NCBI RefSeq assembly: GCF_029407905.1
Contig: NC_073630.1
Location: forward strand, 34,445,001 to 34,509,000
Source of the DNA: Bubalus kerabau
Taxonomy: Eukaryota > Chordata > Mammalia > Artiodactyla > Bovidae
Length of the DNA: 64,000 bases
Direction: 5' to 3'
In this document: positions 1-11,574 of the stretch, in pieces
Layout: each line of letters opens with the position of its first letter
How positions within the stretch are numbered: position 1 is the first letter of the stretch
Translations under genes and position numbers: made by a program
Notes under the pieces: model-generated
Databases searched by the model: none
Told to the model about the DNA's origin: nothing
What the model saw: the letters and a program-made list of their open reading frames with translations, nothing else

Positions 1-130
1 AAGCTCTGTGCTGACCTAAATGGGAAGGAAATGAAAAAAAGAGGGGATAGCTAATACATATAGCTGATTCACTTTGCTTTACAGTAAAACCTAACACTGT
101 AAAGCAAGTTCAAGGCAATAAAAATTACTT
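1..130 (+). mobile_element. L1 LINE 3' end (artiodactyl type)
   Basis: The first bases (cctaaatgggaaggaaatg..., then tagctgattcactttgcttt and ...ctaacactgtaaagcaa... aataaaaatt) match the 3'UTR terminus I know from ruminant L1s. The element begins outside the window. Confidence 0.75.
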
Positions 131-139
131 TTAAAAAGA

Positions 140-345
140 GAAGTCTATTGAGAGCTTACTTTATGCCCAGCAATGTACTCAAGTACTCAGCACTTGATAT
201 ACACTTCATGCTGCAAATCTCCCGATAACCGCCCCCCAACCGTGAGGTACACACAATAACCCCGTGAGGTAACTCTTCCGGTGTTACATACTGAAAGATG
301 AATGCTCTCAATTGCGCTTTATTTTAATCACAACTGGCACAGTCA
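140..345 (+). repeat. MIR-like ancient SINE
   Basis: Pattern of the MIR core and tail: attgagagcttactttatgc, then ...cagcaatgtac...agtactcagc and ...gataaccgcccc...gtgaggta. Strongly diverged. Confidence 0.45.
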
Positions 346-829
346 AATTCCCAAAGATATTATTTTCATTATTTATAAGGCAAACATATTTCTCCTAAAC
401 TTAGAAAATGTAGCCATATTCATTACTTTGAGAGAGTTTCTGACTGCCTCCACATAAAATAAATTGCACCATTTGCAATATTTCATGAGAATACTAGTTA
501 TCACAGACCAACTTATTAGGTAATTGAATTAAACCATGAGAGATCATACTTTCATTAGTGCAAAACAGAAATTAGTAGTAAAAGACCAGTTGTGGGGGGA
601 AAGCAAAGTTTCTTCAGAACCAAATACACGGGGAATTTTTAACTACTCCTCACGATGTAATCAAACATAGTCTTTTGTGAGACAGACTCTTCTAACATGA
701 AATGTATGTTGTCTAAGAACTGGTGTTATTTTAGACTTAAAAGAGAATTCCCTAGCTCTACTAGAGTAAAGTGATCATACAGTCTGTCCTATGAAATAAA
801 CGGAGAGGTAAAACCATGTATGCAGGTTG

Positions 830-1610
830 GAAGACTTAATGTTAATAGGTCAATTCTCACAAAATTTATATACAAGTTCAACACCATTCAAATAAAAATC
901 CTGGTGGGTTATTTTTGTAATAAAAATTGACAAGTCACTTCTAAAAGCTATATAAAAAATAAAAGAACCTAGGAGAAATAAAACTAGTTTGAAAAAGAAC
1001 AAAATTAGACAACATACACTATCTAATTAAGCTATAAACAAGATATTGTGGTATTGGCATAAAGACAGACAAATGAATCAGGCTACTGTCCAGAACTGAC
1101 CCTCTCATATACAGTCAATTGACTTGACAAAGGTGCCAAGGCAATTCAATGGGGAAAAGTCTTTTCAATAAAGGTGCTGGAACAATGAGATAAACATGAA
1201 AAAGATGAACCCTGCCCTTTACCACATACCATATAAAAAAATAAATTCTAAAGTGATCAAAGACTGAATTCTAAAGCTAAGATAAATCTTCTAGGAGAAA
1301 ACACCTTTGTGAAGCAAAGATTTCATAAGACACAGAACAGTAACTATGAAAGACAAAACTGATTACCTGGATTTTCATCAGGATTAAACATTTCTGCTCA
1401 TCAAAAGACACTACTAGGGAAATAAATGAGCAAACTACAGTCTGGGAGAAAACAGAAATACCAAAAATATTGAAAGAACAAAATCCCGAAACACTCAAAA
1501 GCAACAACAGAAAAGATGTACAAATGGTCAACAGATACATCAAAAGGTACTCAACATCATTAGTCACTAGGGAAACACAAACTACAACCATGAGATACCA
1601 CTTCAACTGG
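830..1610 (+). mobile_element. L1 LINE, ORF2 3' part, segment 1
   Basis: Decayed ORF2 C-terminal region (ggtattggcataaagacagac..., ...agacaacata..., ...ttcaataaaggtgctggaac, ...gacactactagggaaa). It is interrupted at about 1610 by a BOV-A2 and continues at 1882. The reading frame is broken throughout. Confidence 0.7.
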
Positions 1611-1881
1611 CTGCTGCTGCTAAGTCACGTCAGTCGTGTCCGACTCTGTGCGACCCCACAGACAGCAGCCCACCACACTCCCCCGTCCCTGGGATTCTCC
1701 AGGCAAGAACACTGGAGTGGGTTGCCGTTTCCTTCTCCAATGCATGAAAGTGAAAAGTGAAAGTGAAGTCGCTCAGTCGTGTCCGACTCTTCGCGACCCC
1801 ATGGACTGCAGCCCACCAGGCTCCTCTGTCCATGGGATTTTCCAGACAAGAATACTGGAGTGGGGTGCCGTTGCCTTCTCC
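1611..1881 (-). mobile_element. BOV-A2 dimeric SINE inside the L1
   Basis: Starts at the (CTG)n end (complement of the CAG tail) and shows two BovB-3'-derived monomers linked by gaaagtgaaaagtgaaagtg, ending at ...ttgccttctcc. It splits L1 ORF2 between ...ccacttcaactg and cacactgactagaatgg. The flanking octamers (ttcaactg / tcacactg) look like a decayed target-site duplication. Confidence 0.9.
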
Positions 1882-2560
1882 GTCACACTGACTAGAATGG
1901 CTAAAATTAAAACACTGACAATACTAAACATTGATGTAGAGAATCCAGCAACTGCAATTTTCATACAGAGTGCCAGTAGGAAATAAAATGGTACAACCAT
2001 CCCGGAGAACTGTTTGGCAGCTTCTTAAAAAGGTAAATATACATCTTACTTATGAACCAGCAATCCTACTTCTAAGTATTTACACAACAGAAATGAACAG
2101 ATATTCTTGTACACAAATGCTCACAGCAGTTTTATTCACACACTAGCAAAGAACTAGAAACAACTTAAATCCCTACAAGTAAATGGGTTCATACACTGAT
2201 ACAGTCGATATAGTGATGCAATCGTAACGAAATACTGCTCCTTGGCAATAAGAAAGAATAAGCAACAACATACTTGAGTCTCCAGAATGTTATGTTGGGT
2301 GAAAGAAGCCAGACACAAAACAATACAGTGTCTGTTTATTCACATGAAGTCCAAGAAGAGGCAAAAACAATACATGGTGATGGAGGCCAGAAAAAATAAT
2401 TGTTTATGGGGGTGGGAACTGACTGGAAGGGACATATGAAACATTATGTAGTGACAGAAATCTGTATTTTGTTTGGGGAGGTGTCTACATAGATGGACAC
2501 AACTGCCAAAATTCATCAAAAGACTCACAGGATCTGTGTATTTTACTAGGTGTAAATTGT
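1882..2560 (+). mobile_element. L1 LINE, ORF2 end and 3'UTR, segment 2
   Basis: Continues the L1: tagaatggctaaaattaaaa, ...gaactgtttggcagcttctt, ...gaaagaagccagacacaaa, ...gggggtgggaactgactgga. This is the usual order of the L1 ORF2 C-terminus and the 3'UTR. Confidence 0.75.
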
Positions 2561-2629
2561 TTCTTAATAAAAGGTTTGTTAGTTTTTTTATTAATAAAAA
2601 AACTATTTTAGCTGTAGTATCAGGGAGAA

Positions 2630-2830
2630 CTAGGCTCAAATTTGAATTGCACGTTTCTTCTCTGCATGACCTTGGAAAAGTTTCTTAACTTCTCAATCCC
2701 TTGGTTTCCTTACTTTGAATATACAGATAACAGCAGTAAGTACCTATGTCCATCACAGGATTATTGTGAAGATTAAATGAGATAGTGGATTAGAAAACAC
2801 TAAATGAAGTACATGAAATAAAAGCCAGCT
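2630..2830 (+). repeat. MIR SINE
   Basis: gcatgaccttggaaaagttt, ...ttaacttctcaatcc...tttccttactttg..., ...ggattattgtgaagattaaa is the canonical MIR core order. Confidence 0.65.
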
Positions 2831-3139
2831 AAAAAAACCTGCACTATTATAATTAATTCATTATTAATCAAAACTTTCCAAAGAGCATGCCTAATACAAT
2901 CATAGGTAAAGACATACAGGGTTTTCCATCTAAAACTAATTTCTTGCCACAGTAAGTTACAACAAAAAGCCTCTTATGGTATTATAGTTTTGATTAAAAA
3001 ACAGTGATTATTGTAAAATTGCTTTCCAATGGACAATAGAGAAACACAGGATTGAATTTGCAGCAATAATAACTGTAGATTACAGAAAAAAACCAAAAAC
3101 CCTCAAACCCATATTCAAATCATCATCCCTTCCTGCACT

Positions 3140-3765
3140 ATTTCAAAAAGTCTCCTAACTAGTCTTGAAGCTTCTATTCTTGGATGTTTTCTCAATCTGC
3201 TACCCTACAGAAGCCAGAGTGACTGTTTTATAAACATAATTTAGACCATGTCATGCCCTGCTTAAGTTATTTCAATGGCTAAGCAATGCTCTCAAAATAA
3301 AATCGGTAACACTCTCCATGGACTGTAGGACCCTCCACGATGGAATTCTTCCTTACCTGTCCACCTGCAGTCAGCCCCCTCCACACTTCCTAACTGCATG
3401 TGAAGGACCTTTCTGTCCTTCCAGCATGCCAAATCCTGTTTTAACTCCTGGCTTTTTCACTTGCCATTTCTTTCGCTTCATATACTTATGCTCAACTTCT
3501 CCTCTTCCTGTAAGCCTCAATTCCATGGCTCATCCTCAGAGAAACCTTTCCTGGCCACTCTGTGTAAAGCTGGCTTTCCGGGATCAGTTTCTGTCACAGC
3601 CCCTTGGTAACACTTATAAACTCCTGCACACAACGGAGGTATCTCTCACCACTAGACTACAAGCTTCATGAGAACAGAAACTGTCTCATTTTCACCCAGC
3701 ATCCCGTGTCTCTCACAGCAGTAAGTGCTCAATACAGAATTGATATATTAATGAATCTATAAGGG
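3140..3765 (+). mobile_element. L2 LINE 3' region
   Basis: Order typical of L2: ...ctcctaactagtcttgaagc, gaagccagagtgac, catgtcatgccctgctta, ...tcctcagagaaacctttcct, ...actagactacaagcttcatg, then ...gtaagtgctcaatacagaattg. Old and diverged; the open frames across it are accidental. Confidence 0.65.
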
Positions 3766-3769
3766 TGAT

Positions 3770-5225
3770 TCTAATTTTTTCTTAACTTTTCAGCTAGTAC
3801 TAACAGCAAATTCACCTCTACAACACACTCATTGTGAACTTTTTTCTAAGTTCATTTTTTAAAGATTCTGTTAACTTCTTATTCTCATGTCTTTTTTCTG
3901 GGTAGTAGTTTGTTCTAAGTGACAAAATGAATTAAAATGATGAAGGCAAGGTCTGCTGAGATGAAAGAATTTCATATAAAGGCAGAAAGTATTTCCTATT
4001 TTTTAGAGATACTTCACTAAGACACTCACCAGTGATACTGGCCATATCCTTTGTTTCATTTGCTATAGAAAATTCTTCCATAAACTACAAACACATATTG
4101 CAGAGGAATTGTTACCTTGAATAGGTTCATCAAGGACTCAATTACAGAGGGACCAAAACTGCAACATTATTAACAGAACCAGGCCTGTAGTTGAGGTCCC
4201 TTTTTTTTTTATATGACATTACCTTACTGAAATTCATAGAATTCTGGGCCTTACTGTAATTCCCTCACCTGGCTACAGAAAGGATCAAAAGTACTGCTAT
4301 TTAAATCACTTTCCTCAGAGCAACTTTCCTCTACTGGGTCTCCAATTCAATTGGAATTCAATTCACTGACTTGACCCTTCTTCTGCAGAGTGAATGCATA
4401 ACTGAGCTTTTTCTAATCTTATGTAATCCTACACCACTCACATAGACAATGTACAAGGCACCAATTTACACCTTCTCTTGCCAACTTACATGACATTTAA
4501 GTTACCACTGAACTGGTAAAGTCTTATCAGAAAGTCACGTATTTAGCAGCTACTGTGGTATCACATATTTCAAGTCACTGGCTTGAAAAAATACAACATA
4601 TATAACCCTTGGATGTTAAGTCATCAATTTCAAAGCATTTACCAATTGATTCTTTTAAGACATGCTACAAAAATCAAAACAAATTGGCATTTCAACTTCT
4701 TTCCTATAAATATGCTCCCTCACTAAAGAAACACAGGAAAGCAAAAACATGCCACAAAATTAAAATATAGACAATGGACATAAAATAACACTGATGATTA
4801 AGAGACCTAGATTCAAAAACTAAGAGACCATAGGCCATTCATTTCTCTGTTTAACAGCATTCCCAAGTCTTAAAAGAGCTCATCAAACCCTCCCTAAAGT
4901 CTGTTTCTCAGACTTTATAAAGATATAAAATTATATTTATAAAAATTACTTCAAAAAGTTTAAGAGTATTATCAAAATGATGATTCTGCTATCATAGTAA
5001 GTGTCCAGGGAGTAAAAAGTTAACAGCGTAACAGAAACAATTTCCATAAATACTATATAACATTATCTTCCCTAATCGAGTTATCCCTTGCCTCTTACTC
5101 CCCAGTGGTAAAAAACAAACAAAAACACTTCAAAACATTTAAAGTAATCTAAGAAAAAGTTACTGCTCTCTTTATATCACTCCTTCTCACAAATTCCATT
5201 CCTCTCTGTTAGGTTCATTGTCATT
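3770..5225. other. Intronic DNA without recognised features
   Basis: AT-rich unique-looking sequence. Weak MIR-like traces occur near 4800-4900 (gacctagattcaaaaac). No coding signature was seen. Confidence 0.5.
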
Positions 5226-5227
5226 GT

Positions 5228-5414
5228 TATGCTGTGCTCAGACACGTTGGACTCTTTGAGACCCCATGGACTGTAGCCTGCCAGGCTCCTCTGTCTGTGG
5301 GATTTTCTGGGCAAGAATACTGGAGTGGGTTGTCATTTCCTATTCCAGGGGATCTTCCCAGCCCAGGGACCAAACCTGTTGCCAGGCAGATTCTTTACCA
5401 CCACACCACCTGAT
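5228..5414 (-). mobile_element. Bov-tA SINE
   Basis: Reverse-oriented Bov-tA: gactctttgagaccccatgg, caggctcctctgtctgtggg, gcaagaatactggagtgggt, ...ggggatcttcccagcccagg, ending in the tRNA-like head ...ttctttaccacca. Confidence 0.85.
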
Positions 5415-5439
5415 ACTGTAATAAGTTCATAGTTCTATG

Positions 5440-5566
5440 TGATTCTAGAGCCACAAACACGAGAGCTGTACTCTCATCTTAGCTCTGATGCTCTCCACTG
5501 TAATGTTGGCTGGGTCATTTCACTTCCTTGGGCCCAGCTTCCTCATCTTTAAAAGTAGGCAACTGC
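5440..5566 (+). repeat. MIR SINE leading into the inverted repeat
   Basis: cacttccttgggcccagctt then cctcatctttaaaa is the MIR core; the downstream part is inside the left arm of the inverted repeat. Confidence 0.5.
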
Positions 5567-5726
5567 TTTTATCCTTTGAGATTACTTGGAAATTGGGGAA
5601 TAACTACTCATACATCTTTTTCATTTGTATTACCTAGCACTTCTCATAGAGCATGATTTCTTGACATGCGTTTTTTAAGACAAAGTGCTATATGGGCGAG
5701 GTACTTCTGTTTTAAAGAAATAGGCA
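5567..5726 (+). repeat. Inverted repeat, left arm (160 bp)
   Basis: The reverse complement of 6354-6509 matches this interval along its whole length. I find one substitution (tattAcc here, tattGcc in the other arm) and a 4-base indel (acat present here only). The left arm continues directly out of MIR-like sequence (5440-5566), so this copy is the more likely original. It is not one of the common ruminant repeats I recognise. Confidence 0.9.
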
Positions 5727-6353
5727 GTGGGGCCTCAACTCCTGAGGCATCGGCATCCACCTTCCAATGTCAAAACACCCAACTATCACATGACAGTGGT
5801 GGAGGCCCTAGCATTATTGGTTCAGCTTGTATGAATTCAGTGAAACTTTTAAATGAATTTGCTTTTAATCAAAATGGCACTCATTCACAATGTTGTCACG
5901 GTCTGGGAGTTCACATATCTTCACACAGGTTAACCAGTAGACATGGATACAAAGACCTCGAGAAGTAATTCAATGACAAGGGCCCTGGGCCTGTGATATG
6001 GGAACTTTTGAACTAGAAGACCATTAAGAACTCCCCCATCCTGCCTTGTGCCCTGTGTGATGACATGACATGATCCTATACAAAGGAGGGAACATAAGTT
6101 AAAAGATACAGTATCTATATTCACAGCCGAAATTTCAGCAACACCCACAGGGTAAGTTAATGAGGTAAAGCAAATGCTAGCTCTTCTGAATACTTCTTCT
6201 TAATATATCCCTTTTTAAAGACTTGAAAATGTTTCTTTCTATAGCTATCTTTCTTTGGCCATCTTTCAAATGTGACTTTTTACACAATATTCAAGCAAAA
6301 GGAACAAAATTTGAGTTTTTATTAGACACTATGACTCCTCCTTGAAGAGTCCG
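5727..6353. other. Spacer between the inverted-repeat arms; nothing recognised
   Basis: Mixed-composition unique DNA with a small hairpin (ggcctcaactcctgaggc near 5731). An open frame of about 100 codons on the plus strand (5666-5968) runs out of the left arm into the spacer. It has no recognisable domain, and I do not treat it as a gene. Confidence 0.5.
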
Positions 6354-6509
6354 TGCCTATTTCTTTAAAACAGAAGTACCTCGCCCATATAGCACTTTGT
6401 CTTAAAAAACGCATGTCAAGAAATCATGCTCTATGAGAAGTGCTAGGCAATACAAATGAAAAAGATGAGTAGTTATTCCCCAATTTCCAAGTAATCTCAA
6501 AGGATAAAA
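6354..6509 (-). repeat. Inverted repeat, right arm (156 bp)
   Basis: Inverted copy of 5567-5726, about 97% identical overall. The 627-base spacer between the arms (5727-6353) is not a transposon that I recognise. The junctions are abrupt: outside the arms the sequences are unrelated. In the CAMK2D pre-mRNA the pair could fold into a stem of roughly 155 bp. Confidence 0.9.
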
Positions 6510-6837
6510 TTAATAAAAATAGGTAATAAATATAAAGTAAAAGAGCCCATGTAGGACAGATTTACAAAAACTATGCCCACTAAAGAATGTATAAATTTTG
6601 AAGGGAAACACAGGTAGATTAGGGGAGAGGCATGAGAAAGAGGCTTCAGATCGTTAAGAGTTGTACGTGCAAAGAGACAGACTGAAATGGCAGAGCACCG
6701 TGTGAATGACTCCTGGTTATTCAGCAAACCAGCATCAAGAAAAGCACCATCTCTTGAGGCTTCTGGACATTTTCAAAAGAAATCTTTGTAACTCTCCCTT
6801 GCACACCTGTAATAGCGGTTGCCTAATAATTATGGGA

Positions 6838-7012
6838 GGGGCCTCCCTGATAGCTCAGTTGGTAAAGAATCTGCCAGCAATGCAGGAGACCCCAGTTTGA
6901 TCCTGGGTCAGGAAGATCCACTGGAGAAGGGACAGGCTACCCACTCCAGTATTCTGGCCTAGAGAATTCCATGGGTCCATGGGGACACAACTGAGAGACT
7001 TTCACTTTCACT
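6838..7012 (+). mobile_element. Bov-tA SINE (diverged)
   Basis: gggcctccctgatagctcag, ttggtaaagaatctgcc, ...atcctgggtcaggaagatcc, ...cccactccagtattctggcc, ending ...acacaactgagagact and (tttcac)n. The middle is shortened relative to most copies. Confidence 0.85.
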
Positions 7013-8740
7013 ATACTTATGGAAAGGAGTCTCAGTCCTCGGTATATTTTCTCCTGCAAAAGCGTTTTCTCTTTGGTTAGCTTTAAAATGTCTTGGCATG
7101 AACACCACAAATGAGAGATCAGAGAGGAAACTAAATGCTGGTCTGATTTTAAAAAAACTTCTCAGCAAGTATCTGTTTTTCTTAATTGCCAAACTGAACA
7201 TCAGTTTTATTCCTACTTTTTTCAGCTACTTTTAAATGAGTTAAATGAGCTAAAAATCCACAAGTAAAGAGAATAAGAGTCAAGGGATCAGGGAAAATCA
7301 TCAATTTCAAATCAAAAATCATAAATACAATTTCCATAACATTGAAATTACCAAAAGTTAATTTGCCACTCTGTTGAAAGTTCGACTATCACTCTAAAAG
7401 CAGAGACAGAGAAAAAAATAGTTTCTAAACATGTTTTTACTTAAAGGTAAAGGGCCATTTCACTTCTTAAATATAGAAATATACGCTCTGCTCAAGCATG
7501 TAGTTTTTAAAGTATGAAATTATATAAGTGTCATTTTCTTCATGAGTAAACTCTGATGCATACATATAATTATAATAGGCCTTTTCATAAGGTGATTACT
7601 TGACATCTGCCTTTTAAAACACATAGCACAAAGTAACTGTGTTCATGACTCAACCACTGGTAAGCCAAAGAGTAAGCCAAATATGTACAAATGAGAACAA
7701 GTTTCCATTCTGCCTTTCAACAGAACTGACAAGAGAAAAAAAAAATTTAAGGAAAAAACAACTTTTATTTTTAAATATAACATTTCCACCTGACTTCTAT
7801 AATAGAATGAAAAAATGGGAATTTTGTTTGAAATTCTCATGCTTAGCAATTTTTTAAATAAGGGTAATTGATGTGTTTTATCTTTCATCTGAGGGTATAA
7901 AAATCTTAACACACAAAATCTCTATGAAACACAGAAGATCAAGAGTAATATAAAAGCCCTATTCTAGATGTTGGTTGTAAGAGATTAGTCCAGTTGTTTA
8001 AAGTTCCTTATTTCTTTTGTCTTAGTTCTTTCTAAAATGCAACGGGATACGGGCATGGAGAACCTGTGATGATTTTTACCTGATTTAATTCAGACTTGAT
8101 AACTGAAAGAAAAGTCATAGAACCTCCTACTAAATCACACCTAACAAATTTCCACGATAATATTGTACTATATTCTAATATACTACAGGGCATACTAATT
8201 AGAATATAATATAGAATATCACTCTTTTTCATTGACCTCTTAGATTTAACCTTCTCAAAAATAAGTTTTCCAAGTAGATAGCATATATACAAAGCACTTA
8301 ATGAGTATGCAAACCAAACAGTTCCAATTGTTCAATCTTATCTACTGACAATAAGAGAGTGGGAAGTCCGAGCATTAATGACAAAGCAGCTTCACTATTT
8401 CAAGAACTAGCTGACAGTCTGGAAAGACTGGTTATTAAAGTGACAACACCTTTATAATCAACAAGATACAACAAATTTGGAAAGCTAATGTGAAAACATG
8501 TTTTACTGTGGACACAGCTGTATTTCTCTAAATGCAATATATACATTTAAGTTAATACAAAGGGAAAACAAGAATAAAATGTGAACACCCCACTTTTTAA
8601 AAATGTCTCCAAAAAAAAGGCAGAAAAAAATCAACTTAAATGAACCAAGATTTTTTATTCTTTTATATGACAAACTTGCAGGTTATAATGTATAGTCAAA
8701 TTAATAAAGTAGATTCTGAAAATGATCCACAACACAGAAG
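7013..8740. other. Intronic DNA without recognised features
   Basis: AT-rich unique-looking sequence; open frames here are short and show no coding character. Confidence 0.5.
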
Positions 8741-8768
8741 CACACACACACACACACACACACACACA
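8741..8768. repeat. (CA)n microsatellite
   Basis: About 14 uninterrupted CA units; likely length-polymorphic. Confidence 0.95.
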
Positions 8769-8904
8769 ACAATGAAATTACTTGCCTATTAGAGAAACTG
8801 TAACACCAATAGCATATAGGAGCCTAAGGCAGAATAACACACAGGGGATATACTTAAAATTCTGCCTTTAAAAAGGCAGAACATATAATATGTGATAAAT
8901 AACT

Positions 8905-9050
8905 TATAAACATAAATAAAATGTATAGGGGTGCTTCACAATTTGCAGAATGTTTCACATTAAATTGTTTGATTTTCACAATAACCCTGAGAGAGACTCA
9001 AGACAAAGGCTATTAATACCTGTGCTAATAATAAAGAATTGACGCTCAAT
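8905..9050 (+). repeat. MIR SINE, interrupted by BovB
   Basis: gtgcttcacaatttgcagaa, ...ttgattttcacaataaccct, ...ctattaatacctgtgc resemble MIR. The relic is followed by the BovB insertion at 9062. Confidence 0.5.
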
Positions 9051-9061
9051 AAGGTTAAAGT

Positions 9062-9440
9062 TTGATGCTTTTGAACTGTGGTGTTGGAGAAGACTCTTGA
9101 GAGTCCCTTGGACTGCAAGGAGATCCAGCCAGTCCATTCTGAAGGAGATCAGCCCTGGGATTTCTTTGGAAGGACTGATGCTAAAGCTGAAACTCCAGTA
9201 CTTTGGCCACCTCATGCGAAGAGTTGACTCATTGGAAAAGAATCTGATGCTGGGAGGGATTGGGGGCAAGAGGAGAAGGGGACGACAGAGGATGAGATGG
9301 CTGGATGGCATCACTGACTCGATGGACGTGAGTCTGAGTGAACTCCGGGAGTTGGTGATGGACAGGGAGGCCTGGCGTGCTGTGATTCATGGGGTCGCAA
9401 CGAGTCGGACACGACTGAGCGACTGAACTGAACTGAACTG
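9062..9440 (+). mobile_element. BovB LINE, 5'-truncated 3' end with target-site duplication
   Basis: Encodes the BovB ORF2 C-terminus (RVPWTARRSSQSILKE, ...LQYFGHLMRRVDSLEK, ...RRGRQRMRWLDGITDSMD, ...TSRTRLSD) and ends in the (ACTGA)n tail. It is flanked by 11-base direct repeats aaggttaaagt (9051-9061 and 9441-9451). The frame is open over most of the copy, and the tail is clean, so this is a comparatively recent insertion into a MIR. Confidence 0.95.
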
Positions 9441-9451
9441 AAGGTTAAAGT

Positions 9452-11080
9452 ATAGTTGCAGTAACTTAATAAACAGCAATTTTCTAAGAAACAAAAAGGT
9501 GGCTGAGAAAATTTTTACACTGAAAATAAAACAATTAGGAGGAAAAACAAAAGGGAGACAAGTAGACATATAAAACCGCATGACATTAGAGAAAGTATAT
9601 TTACATAATACATTAGCATATCACCTCTGCTAAGAACAACAGAATATGAGTTCCCATAACTTCCTACAAACAAAATGGCTAAAATTTAGAATATCAGAAA
9701 TAATAAAAATGTAAAGTATCCTTTTATTTTCTTTGTTAGGACAGATTTTTAAAGACTCCACCAGCTTTATATAAGTACTCAAGAATATATAGAGAGAGAT
9801 CATTTAAGAAAAAGTATCTCCTCATTTATATCTCATATTGAATGAAAAGTCTACTGATTCATCACTGAAATAAAAAGAATCCCACCCATTAACATAGTTG
9901 TGCTTGCTGCCATCTTTAAATAACAAATATCACTTAGAAGTAATGGAGTTATGACCTGATCATTTGGTCCAATAAATCATTTTAAAGATACAAAAATAAA
10001 AACTAACATAGCAAACTTCAAGGAGACTTTTCAAAGAGGCTTTCTTTCCCACTTAAAATGTCTCTTTGAAATATTCACAGGCAATCAGATCTTCCAAGCC
10101 ATCCAATTTATTTCAAAGGAATTTTAGATGCTGCTACTTGATACTGACATATTTTAAATACAGTTTTATTGTATGTAGTATTAGACATTAAATGTACAAC
10201 AAAGTATTTTAAACCTTAAACTCTCCACCTAGATTAGTCCCAGAAAACAACACTGCATACCATACTTCAATACACCCAAGCACTTTAAAAGATACTGATT
10301 TAGAAAGGCAATTCACTACAAAAGTTAATAATGGGATTTAATCAAAGTTTGTTTCATATTTGTTTTAAAACAAGTGAAACAAAAGAAGATGGCAATACAA
10401 TGGCATATACTTTCTTTTAATATCTAAATTAGCACCTGCAAAATTTGAATGAAGTTTGCAGACACCTTGCAAGCCTAGAACACAGACAGCACTCCATATC
10501 ACTGCAATGAGGTACTCAATAAACCACAATTTTTCAAAGTATTACTGCAATTAATAATGGCATTTAGATTTGAAAACATAAATAGTATGGTCCTTCATTC
10601 ATGCTAAACTTAATATGATAAAACTAGTCAAATGAAAATTATGAAAGCCAGGCCAAAGGCTAGAGAAAAAAACTTTATAAACTGCAAAGGTAAAGGGTTA
10701 AAAAAAAAAGTCAAAAATATCCCCCTCACTTCTTTTGACTCATTATCACATTATCATATACTAAAAAAGTCAAAAAGGAAATAAGAGTTTAGAATTGGCA
10801 AACCCTATCATAATGCCAAACATATATATTATTAAGAATGACATTTTTGCCTTCAGGTAAATAAATATACATCATAATATATACTGCAACACTCCACATA
10901 GTAGAATATTCATGGTAACTAGCTTATAAAATATAAATATCCTTGAATAAAATGACCCCACACATTACTGTGTACAATACAGAAATCAAAATTATAAACA
11001 TATTCTATTCCTTTGTTTTTCACCCAATTAGAATGTTTAATTTAATGGTCATATAGCCTTTTGGATAGACTGTTAAAAAT
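9452..11080. other. Intronic DNA without recognised features
   Basis: AT-rich unique-looking sequence; no repeat family or gene recognised. Confidence 0.5.
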
Positions 11081-11084
11081 CCCT

Positions 11085-11565
11085 ACTATGTTCACAACTG
11101 CCAAAAAAAAATGGAAGCAACCTAAGTGTTCACCAACAGATTAACGACTAAACAAAATGTGGCATATACCTAGAATGGGGTATCATTCAGCTGTAAAAAG
11201 GAAGGAAATTCTGACACATGCTACAACATGGATGGACCTTGAGGACATCATGCTAAGTGTCATAAGCCAGTCACAAAAGTACAAATATTGAATTAGTTCA
11301 CTTGTAGGAAATACACAGAAGAATCAAATTCATGGAGACAGAAGATCAAATGGTTGCCCAGGGCTGAAGGGGAGAGGAAATGGAGAGTTATTATTTAATA
11401 GGTACAGAATTTCAGTTAGGGATGATGAGAAATTTCTGGAAACGGATACTGGTATGGTTGCACAACAATATGACTGTTCCTGACAGCACTGAACTGTACA
11501 ATTAAAAATAGTTAAAATGGTAGATTTCATGTTATGTATATCTTACAATAACCTACTGATTACAC
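11085..11565 (+). mobile_element. L1 LINE 3' end of ORF2 and 3'UTR
   Basis: Typical L1 order: gttcaccaacagattaacga, ...gggtatcattcagctgtaaa, ...catggatggaccttgagg, ...catgctaagtg, ...ggttgcccagggctgaaggg, ...gaactgtacaattaaaaa. Decayed, with frame breaks. Confidence 0.8.
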
Positions 11566-11574
11566 CTATCCTTG

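Noticed and set aside
5666..5968. 100-codon frame crossing from the inverted-repeat arm into the spacer
   Set aside because: No recognisable domain, and no start context or splice signals that make sense; it ends in unique intronic DNA.
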